From the NCBI GenBank assembly GCA_041741095.1, contig JBGSKQ010000143.1:124001-188000 (forward strand): a DNA stretch of 64,000 nucleotides. The letters run 5' to 3'. The notes below the pieces were generated by a model that saw nothing but the letters and a program-made list of their open reading frames with translations, did not search any database and was not told the DNA's origin. The position numbers and the translations under genes were made by a program. This DNA comes from UBA6168 sp041741095 (lineage in GTDB: Bacteria; Bacteroidota; Bacteroidia; Chitinophagales; Saprospiraceae). Positions within the stretch are counted from its first letter, which is position 1. The number at the start of each line of letters is the position of its first letter. This document shows positions 35,716 through 42,241 of this stretch, in pieces.

Positions 35716-36765
35716 TTATTTCACTTTCAAAAACGACTGTGCTAATTCCAGCCCCTGCACTTGTGCCTCCACATAATCGTGCAGTTCTTCATAGTTGCCC
35801 CGTGCATGTTTCAAAAAGCCGGAAGCCTGGCCATAGACGCAGGGCAGTTCCAACTTGTTTATCAAATAATAACCGTCGAGGAAACTGCGTACCCCGCCAG
35901 AAATGATGACTTGTTGGCAACGCATTTCTTCGCCCAATTCAGCTTTTATGTGATTGGTCAAATGTACCATTTCTTCCGCTGTGTGGCCGACCCGGGCCAG
36001 TTGGCTGAAAATTTCCTGTTTCACGGGATCGCTGCGCAGCAGTTCCAGTTTGGCAAAGTTGGTGCCGCCGCTGGCCGCAAAATCCACTGCTTGGAGGGGC
36101 AATTTGAAAAGGGCTTTTAAGCTTTCGTATCCCATGCCCTGGCCTACTTCCTTGACAATCAACGGGGTGTCAGTCTTTTCCAAAAAATCGGAAATTGTGT
36201 CAATAGGAGGTTTTTTAAAACGGTCGCCTTCGGGTTGCAGCCATTCCTGGAGCGGGTTGATGTGGATGATGAGGCCATCGGCCTGTAGTTTGTCCAATAG
36301 CTGGGAAACCCGCCACAGTTCACCGTTTTTCAACAACTGTTCTATCTGCGCCACGCCGAGGTTGGCATACAGCGGCAGGTCGCTTCCAATGATTTGGCGC
36401 ACGTCAAAGTCTTTCAAGGTTTCGTCGCTAAACAACAAGGTACGGCAAGACCCCAGCCCCATGCCCATGCCAAAGTCCTTGCAGGCACGGGCGAGGTTGT
36501 GGTTGATGGTGTGCGCCCATTCCGTGCCTCCGGTCATGCTCGATACCCAAATCGGTGCCCGCAATGTTTTTCCCAAAAAAGAAAAGGGCAAAAGGCTGCT
36601 TGATGGGGGGTGGGCGGCGAGCAAAGGTTCGTAGTAAAAACGCCCGTCCAGTTCCCCTTTTGCCACCTGCGACTGGAATGCCAGTTCTATGTGGTCTTTT
36701 TTTCGGGCGGCGGCGGTTGGGTCATTGTCCTGCCAGGGTGCTTTGTTTTCTTCGAGTTTATCCAT
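35716..36765 (-). CDS. fni: Type 2 isopentenyl-diphosphate delta-isomerase
   Basis: 349 residues from the ATG at 36765; an in-frame ATG at 36777 would leave only about 8 bases after the predicted transcription start, so the second is preferred. Motifs are RKKDHIELAFQSQV, WVSSMTGGTEWAH, GMGLGSCRTLL, IVKEVGQGMGYES, FAASGGTNFAKLE and IISGGVRSFLDGY, typical of the FMN-dependent type 2 enzyme. It interconverts isopentenyl and dimethylallyl diphosphate for quinones, carotenoids and undecaprenyl carriers. First gene of the mevalonate operon. Confidence 0.95.
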   Translation of the reverse strand: MDKLEENKAPWQDNDPTAAARKKDHIELAFQSQVAKGELDGRFYYEPLLAAHPPSSSLLPFSFLGKTLRAPIWVSSMTGGTEWAHTINHNLARACKDFGMGMGLGSCRTLLFSDETLKDFDVRQIIGSDLPLYANLGVAQIEQLLKNGELWRVSQLLDKLQADGLIIHINPLQEWLQPEGDRFKKPPIDTISDFLEKTDTPLIVKEVGQGMGYESLKALFKLPLQAVDFAASGGTNFAKLELLRSDPVKQEIFSQLARVGHTAEEMVHLTNHIKAELGEEMRCQQVIISGGVRSFLDGYYLINKLELPCVYGQASGFLKHARGNYEELHDYVEAQVQGLELAQSFLKVK

Positions 36766-36790
36766 TGTAGCAAACATCGGCGATGAGGGT

Positions 36791-36824
36791 CAAAGGTAGG
36801 CGAAATTGCCGGAAGGGGAACAAA
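36791..36824 (-). promoter_or_regulatory. Promoter of the mevalonate operon
   Basis: Minus strand: TTTG, 22 bases, TACCTTTG. Places the transcription start about 20 bases before the ATG at 36765. Confidence 0.7.
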
Positions 36825-37050
36825 GATGGGAGGAGATGGTTTTGGGACAAAAATAGAGGTTGAGAGGATGAGAGAAATGAGAGGAAGCACTTTGAATAAA
36901 TTCCTTGGAACTCAGGTTTTTTCTTAAAACAGCTCGCTGCTCTATAGCAGCACATGGCCCAGATTTCGTAGAGCGTTTTCCCCGTATCGGTGCATGTTAT
37001 TTTAGCATTTGGCAAGGCGCAAAATCATTTGATCAAGTTGGCAAGGCTGC

Positions 37051-37084
37051 TTTGGCCTTTCAAAAACCAATTTTCCTACCTTTA
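37051..37084 (+). promoter_or_regulatory. Promoter of the heme/PA14 fusion lipoprotein
   Basis: TTTG, 22 bases, TACCTTTA (one mismatch to TAnnTTTG); about 25 bases of leader to the ATG at 37115. Confidence 0.5.
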
Positions 37085-37114
37085 GCGCTCTTTAATAACA
37101 CAAAACAACAATAC

Positions 37115-40100
37115 ATGATTTTTTCATTTCGGATTCACCTCTTCACACGAAATTTCCTGTTTTTAGCCTTCACATTGTTGCTATTGGCATCCTGCCATAA
37201 AGACCAATCCTCCATCACACGCCCGAACGACCCCTGGGTCTTCCGCTCTGTGCTCGACTCCATGCCCCGCATCGTGACGGCGGCGCTGCACGATGACCTT
37301 TGGGTGGCCTACCACACGCAGACAGGCGCTGTGTATAAAGCTTGGAAAGGGGCCGTCAATTTCGACGGGGCGGTCTATACGACGGCGCACGGGCCACAGC
37401 CTTCCTCTTTGGGCAATAGCTGGTTTGTCAATCAGCACGAAAAGCCCTGGCGCATCGTGGCGGGTGGCAAGGAAACCGAGCCGCTGTTCCAATACCGGGG
37501 CCATGAGTTCAAAGACGGCCACGTTGTTTTCCATTATGAAATGAAAACCGCCGACGGCACAATGGTAAAGGTTTCGGAAAGGCCGGAATACGTCACCAAC
37601 AACAACGGCCAAGTAGGTTTGGAGCGAATTTTTACCACCGAAAACGTCCCCGATGGCTCGCAGGTGGCACTGCACACCAACCTCAGTTCCATCGCCCTCG
37701 AAACAGCAGTTAAAACCGACGGTGATTGGAAAGTGGCCAAGCGCACAGAAAGGAAATTAAAAAACCTGAGCGGCTACGACCTCGACGGCGTTTTGACCTT
37801 GAAATCGAACGGCAGCACCCGCTTGGCAGCTTTTTTTACCCAAAAACCAATGATAGAAAACACGAACAAAATCGTGGGCGAAGAGGAATCAGAAGACCTG
37901 CCGCTCGGTATGCGCCTCATCGCCCGCAACGACTGCAAGACCTGCCACAACACTTACGTCTCGACCGTCGGGCCTGCTTATGTGGACGTGGCCGCCAAAT
38001 ACCGCAACACTGCCGACAACGTGGTCACCCTCATGGCCAAGGTGAAAAACGGCGGCTCCGGCGTTTGGGGCGATGCCGCCATGACACCCCACGCCGACAT
38101 GCCCGAAAACGACCTCCGCATCATGGTGGAATACATCATGGGTTTGGACGCCGCCGAAGAGGCCAAACTGGCCGCCATCCCGGAAGGGGAAAAGAACCTG
38201 CCCTTGCAGGACGCCGAATCGGGAATCGTTGACGGCGATATGTTCCCCGGTGCGGTCATCAAGGTATATCAATATGAAAAAGGCCTGACCAAACTGGCGG
38301 ATTTGCAGCCCTATCCAAAAGCGCTTTTCGAGGGCGTGGTGCCACAACTCCACGCTACGGCGCAAGACTTTGGCGAACTGACGGACAACTTCGGCCTGGT
38401 GGCAGAGGGCTATCTCAACATCCCCAAGGACAACAACTACGTCTTCCGCCTTATCAGCGACGACGGCTCCAAACTCTATATTGACGGCAAACTCGTCATT
38501 GACCACGACGGCCTGCATGGCGATGAGCCAAAGGACGGCGAGGTGGCACTCAAAGCGGGCTACCACCCTTTCAAACTGGAGTACTTCGAGGCGGGCGGCG
38601 GCAATTTGCTGTCCTTCCAATGGATGGGCTTCGACGATGCGGGCGGCGGCTTCAACATCGTGCCGCCCTCCGTGTTGATGCACCACAAAAACATGCAGCC
38701 CCAGATGGCGGGTGGCGTAGCCATTGGCCGTGCCGCCAGTGTCCCCGGCGATAAATCGCCCGTGCCGGGCGTACACCCCAGCTACGATCTGTCGCAGGCA
38801 CGCCCGGCTGACTTCTTCCCCAAAGTAGGCGGCATGGACTTCCTCTCCGATGGCCGCCTCGTGGTGAGCCTCTGGGATGCAGAGGGCGGCGTTTATATCA
38901 TAGACAATGCGCAAAGCGGCGATCCATCGAAAATGAAGGCCAAAAAAATAGCCTCCGGCCTCGCCGAACCGCTCGGCCTGAAGGTGGTGGACGACGAGAT
39001 ATACGTTTTACAAAAACAAGAACTCACCAAACTGGTGGACCACAACGGCGACGAAATCATAGACGAATATTATGCGCTGTGCAACAACTGGGGCGTGAGT
39101 TCCAACTTCCACGAGTTCGCCTTCGGCTTGGTGTTTAAAGAAGGCTTCTTCTACGGCAGCCTCGCCACGGACATCCTGCCCGGCGGAGCAGGTGCGCCCG
39201 TGCAGCCGAAAGACCGGGGCCGCACCTTCAAGATTTCAAAAGAAGACGGCAGCATTGAGTTCATCACCTTCGGCCTGCGCACGCCCAACGGCATCGGCAT
39301 CGGCGTGGACGGCGAGATTTTCAACGCCGACAACCAGGGCGACTGGCTGCCTTCCAGCAAAATCGTCCACATCACGCAAGGCGCTTTCTACGGCAGCCGG
39401 GCAGTGGACTTCGCTGGCACAGAAGGTTTGAAAGAAAAACTCCCCGTGGTATGGTTGCCACAGGACGAAATCGGCAATTCGCCCTCCACCCCGCTCGCCC
39501 TCAACGACGGCCCCTACAAGGGCCAGATGATACACGGCGAAGTGACGCACGGCGGCGTGAAGCGGGTATTCGTAGAAAAAATCAACGGCGAGTACCAGGG
39601 CTGCGTGTTCCGTTTCATACAGGGCTTGGAGGCGGGCGTGAACCGCATGGTGTGGGGGCCGGATGGGGCGCTCTACGTCGGCGGCGTCGGCAATCCGGGC
39701 AACTGGCAGCACGGCGATGGCAACGATTGGTACGGCCTGCAACGCCTGAAATACAACGGCAATCCAACCTTCGAGATGTTGGCTGTGCGGGCCAAGACCA
39801 ATGGCGTGGAAATAGAGTTCACCGAGCCGCTGGAAGACGGCACTGGTTGGGAGACAGGCAATTATGACGTGCAGCAATGGTGGTACAAACCCACCAAGGA
39901 GTATGGCGGCCCGAAGTTGGATTTGGAAAAACTCAAAGTACTCAGCGCCAGTGTGTCGGATGACCGCAAAAAGGTGTTCCTCGAACTGGCGGGCATGAAG
40001 CCGGGGCACCTTATCTATGTCCGCCTGCCCAACGACTGGATGAGCGCCGAGGGCCACGAACTGTGGAGCACCGAAGCCTGGTACACCCTCAACAGCATCC

Positions 40101-40813
40101 CGGCGGACAACATGGGCGAAAAGCGCCCGTCGCTGGTCAATGCCGCCAATGCCCTCTCGGAGTCCGAACAAAAGGCGGGCTGGAAACTCCTCTTCGACGG
40201 TCAAAGCATGAAGGGCTGGCACAGCTACGGCAAGCAGGCCGCAGGCTCCGACTGGCAGGTGCGTGACGGGGCCATTTACCTTAACGCCGAAGCCCGCAAC
40301 CAGGCCGGGTGGCAGGCGGCCAACGGCGGCGACATCCTCACCGACGGCGAATACGGCAACTACGAACTCCGCCTGGAGTGGAAAATAGCGCCCTGCGGCA
40401 ACAGCGGCATCATCTACAACATCGTGGAAGACCCCTCGAAATATGAATACTGCTGGCAGACCGGCCCCGAAATGCAGGTGCTCGACAACGCCTGCCACCC
40501 CGATGCCCTCATCGAAAAGCACCGTGCCGGCGACCTCTACGACCTCATCGCCTGTAAATATGTGACCGTGAAACCTGCCGGAAACTGGAACAAAGTGCGC
40601 CTCATCAACCGCAATGGCAAGGTAGAGCATTGGCTCAACGGCCGCAAAGTGGTGGAGGTGGACATGACCAGCGGCGATTGGAAAAAACTGATAGCTGGCA
40701 GCAAGTTTAAAGACATGCCGGCCTTCGGTAAAACGGTGAAGGGCAAAATCGCCTTGCAGGATCACGGCGACAAGGTGTGGTACAGGAACGTGAAAATTCG
40801 GGAGTTGAAGTAG
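37115..40813 (+). CDS. Lipoprotein fusing c-type heme, PA14, beta-propeller and DUF1080 (3-keto-disaccharide hydrolase-like) domains
   Basis: 1,232 residues from the ATG at 37115; earlier frame starts precede the promoter. A lipoprotein signal ends at C27 (LLLLASCHKD). Residues about 35-240 form an uncharacterised beta-rich domain. A c-type cytochrome domain has C274-x2-C277-H278 (CKTCH) and Met candidates in MTPHADMPEND. A PA14 domain spans about 373-520 (GYLNIPKDNNYVFRLISDDGSKLYIDG). A sorbosone-dehydrogenase-like beta-propeller follows to about 900 (GGMDFLSDGRLVVSLWD, FGLRTPNGIGIGVDGEIF). The last 210 residues are DUF1080 (GWKLLFDGQSMKGWHSYG, CGNSGIIYNIVED, PEMQVLDNACHPDA), a laminin-G-like fold of 3-keto-glycoside hydrolases. 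Likely a periplasmic or surface enzyme oxidising or hydrolysing sugars, with electrons passing through the heme; the order and number of modules are unusual. Substrate unknown. Confidence 0.92.
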   Translation: MIFSFRIHLFTRNFLFLAFTLLLLASCHKDQSSITRPNDPWVFRSVLDSMPRIVTAALHDDLWVAYHTQTGAVYKAWKGAVNFDGAVYTTAHGPQPSSLGNSWFVNQHEKPWRIVAGGKETEPLFQYRGHEFKDGHVVFHYEMKTADGTMVKVSERPEYVTNNNGQVGLERIFTTENVPDGSQVALHTNLSSIALETAVKTDGDWKVAKRTERKLKNLSGYDLDGVLTLKSNGSTRLAAFFTQKPMIENTNKIVGEEESEDLPLGMRLIARNDCKTCHNTYVSTVGPAYVDVAAKYRNTADNVVTLMAKVKNGGSGVWGDAAMTPHADMPENDLRIMVEYIMGLDAAEEAKLAAIPEGEKNLPLQDAESGIVDGDMFPGAVIKVYQYEKGLTKLADLQPYPKALFEGVVPQLHATAQDFGELTDNFGLVAEGYLNIPKDNNYVFRLISDDGSKLYIDGKLVIDHDGLHGDEPKDGEVALKAGYHPFKLEYFEAGGGNLLSFQWMGFDDAGGGFNIVPPSVLMHHKNMQPQMAGGVAIGRAASVPGDKSPVPGVHPSYDLSQARPADFFPKVGGMDFLSDGRLVVSLWDAEGGVYIIDNAQSGDPSKMKAKKIASGLAEPLGLKVVDDEIYVLQKQELTKLVDHNGDEIIDEYYALCNNWGVSSNFHEFAFGLVFKEGFFYGSLATDILPGGAGAPVQPKDRGRTFKISKEDGSIEFITFGLRTPNGIGIGVDGEIFNADNQGDWLPSSKIVHITQGAFYGSRAVDFAGTEGLKEKLPVVWLPQDEIGNSPSTPLALNDGPYKGQMIHGEVTHGGVKRVFVEKINGEYQGCVFRFIQGLEAGVNRMVWGPDGALYVGGVGNPGNWQHGDGNDWYGLQRLKYNGNPTFEMLAVRAKTNGVEIEFTEPLEDGTGWETGNYDVQQWWYKPTKEYGGPKLDLEKLKVLSASVSDDRKKVFLELAGMKPGHLIYVRLPNDWMSAEGHELWSTEAWYTLNSIPADNMGEKRPSLVNAANALSESEQKAGWKLLFDGQSMKGWHSYGKQAAGSDWQVRDGAIYLNAEARNQAGWQAANGGDILTDGEYGNYELRLEWKIAPCGNSGIIYNIVEDPSKYEYCWQTGPEMQVLDNACHPDALIEKHRAGDLYDLIACKYVTVKPAGNWNKVRLINRNGKVEHWLNGRKVVEVDMTSGDWKKLIAGSKFKDMPAFGKTVKGKIALQDHGDKVWYRNVKIRELK

Positions 40814-40867
40814 GGAGTGGGCAATGCGGGCGATCCTTTCGGATGCCCTCACCATGCGATGAGACAG

Positions 40868-40902
40868 CAAAGCGGTGCCTTCGGCGGGTGCCGCTTTGTT
40901 GT
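40868..40902 (+). terminator. Terminator after the fusion lipoprotein
   Basis: A stem of CAAAGCGG with CCGCTTTG around a GC-rich loop, followed by TTGTT. A second small hairpin (GGGCGATCC ... GGATGCCC) lies just before it. Confidence 0.65.
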
Positions 40903-41018
40903 TTGTAGGCGTCCGCAAGCCCCAAAACAATGTGGCAGGCTCATTTGCCTCAGCCCCAATTTACACAGTTTATGAAGCAATACCCCAAGAAAACCTTGCG
41001 ATAACCTGAGCAAACTGT

Positions 41019-41249
41019 GCGGAAGGCTTGGAAACTGACGTAATTTCAGGTGACGAGCGTGCGGAAGGCTTGGAAACTGACGTAATTTCAGGTGACGGGG
41101 GCGCGGAAGGCTTGGATAAGTGCGCTGAGGGGTTGGAGGGTGACGTAATTTCAAGAGGCGAGGGTGCGGAGGGGTTGGAGGGTGACGTAATTTCAGGGGG
41201 AGGGGGCGCGGAGGGGTTGGACGGGGCCGGGATTTCAGGAATGGACAAG
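41019..41249. repeat. 42-bp tandem repeat (minisatellite)
   Basis: Five full 42-bp units at 41019, 41061, 41124, 41166 and 41208, with a 21-bp half unit at 41103. Each contains a TGACGTAATTTCA-like core (last unit diverged) between G-rich flanks (GCGGAAGGCTTGG / GCGGAGGGGTTGG). Because 42 is divisible by 3, several frames on both strands stay open and encode 14-residue repeats. None has a convincing start, signal or family, so I do not call a gene. Confidence 0.9.
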
Positions 41250-41456
41250 CAATCTTACAATAGTATCAATAGATATTTAAGAAGACCGTGTATCTATTAT
41301 GTTTTTTAAAAGTGTCATATATTTGACAAAATGCAATTTCACAAAATAGATTGTAAGGCAAAACCATACATTTGGAAAAATTAAGAATTTTCGAAAACTA
41401 CTATCAAAGTTGTCATCTTATCCAAGATAACTATAAACTAAATTAAATTTAAAATT
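41250..41456. promoter_or_regulatory. A+T-rich leader with -7 elements for the surface-protein locus
   Basis: Two exact TAnnTTTG matches, TATATTTG at 41318-41325 and TACATTTG at 41367-41374, precede the gene at 41457. Base composition shifts abruptly to A+T-rich after the minisatellite. Neither element has an ideal TTG partner. Confidence 0.4.
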
Positions 41457-42152
41457 ATGAAAATTTTCTCTCTCCTCGTCCTTGCCTTAGCTCTTAATTT
41501 AACTGTTAAAGCGCAGCGCTGTAGCGCATCAGTTTTAAATTGTAACTCAATTGCTGTCCTATTGGAGCAAAATGGGACAAAACCAATGGCGAATACCTCA
41601 ATTACTTTTTCCTTAGAGAAAGAACTATTGCCGGGTGTTTGGGAAAAAGTAAAGGAGGTCAGCACATCTTCGTTCAATGCTGAATTCAACAAACTGGATG
41701 ATGGTATATATAGGGTTACCAGCTTTATAAGCAGCAATTTACAACAGCCGCAGAAATATTCCAAAATCGTGTCTTTTAAGGATATAGAAGTAGAAGGAAA
41801 TTTAACTAATCGGGCTGATGGGTATATTTCAAATTTAGTGAAGATAAAAAAGTGTGTGCATATAGAGCAGCCAAACAGACAGATTTTCAAGGAGCAGGCT
41901 GGCATATCAATAAGGCCAACACCAGCAAGTAGCTTCATTACAATCGAAAGTGTGGACAAAATAGCATTTGATCCCAATACAGAAGTAGTAATTACAAACA
42001 TTCAAGGTCAAATCGTAAAACAGGAACAACTTCCGCTTGATTCGCATATACAGGTGATAGACTTGACTTCTCTAAATGAAGGGCTATATTTTTTAAAAAT
42101 ACAGGGTTCCAATCGCTGTAACATCGCCAAAAAGCTAATTGTCCAAAGGTGA
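41457..42152 (+). CDS. Secreted protein with T9SS type A sorting domain
   Basis: 231 residues with a signal peptide (MKIFSLLVLALALNLTVKA). The middle region (about 25-135) is a small beta-rich domain (ITFSLEKELLPGVWEKVKEV, LDDGIYRVTSF) with Cys at the start (QRCSASVLNC) and at KKCVH; I do not recognise it. The C-terminal 80 residues are a type A T9SS domain (ISIRPTPASSFITIES, ITNIQGQIV, LNEGLYFLKIQGSN). First of four genes in an A+T-rich block; codon use is visibly A/T-ending compared with the genes on either side. Confidence 0.85.
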   Translation: MKIFSLLVLALALNLTVKAQRCSASVLNCNSIAVLLEQNGTKPMANTSITFSLEKELLPGVWEKVKEVSTSSFNAEFNKLDDGIYRVTSFISSNLQQPQKYSKIVSFKDIEVEGNLTNRADGYISNLVKIKKCVHIEQPNRQIFKEQAGISIRPTPASSFITIESVDKIAFDPNTEVVITNIQGQIVKQEQLPLDSHIQVIDLTSLNEGLYFLKIQGSNRCNIAKKLIVQR

Positions 42153-42241
42153 TCATTGGTTTTTAGACGTTAGATTATGAAAGAACTGAAAAACAGTTTT
42201 TTCACTTCAAATAAATATCAAACAATCAAAAGAAATAAATC

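Noticed and set aside
39236..40930. 564-codon minus-strand ORF opposite the fusion lipoprotein gene
   Set aside because: Lies wholly antisense to clear domains (propeller, DUF1080); its translation has no family features. Long antisense frames arise from the G+C-rich third codon positions here.
41019..41249. Possible CRISPR array
   Set aside because: Units are directly adjacent 42-bp copies without unique spacers and no cas genes are present.
40970..41309. Three overlapping repeat-encoding ORFs (14-residue repeats) in the minisatellite
   Set aside because: Open frames follow from the 42-bp period; no signal peptide, ribosome site or conserved start. Treated as non-coding repeat.
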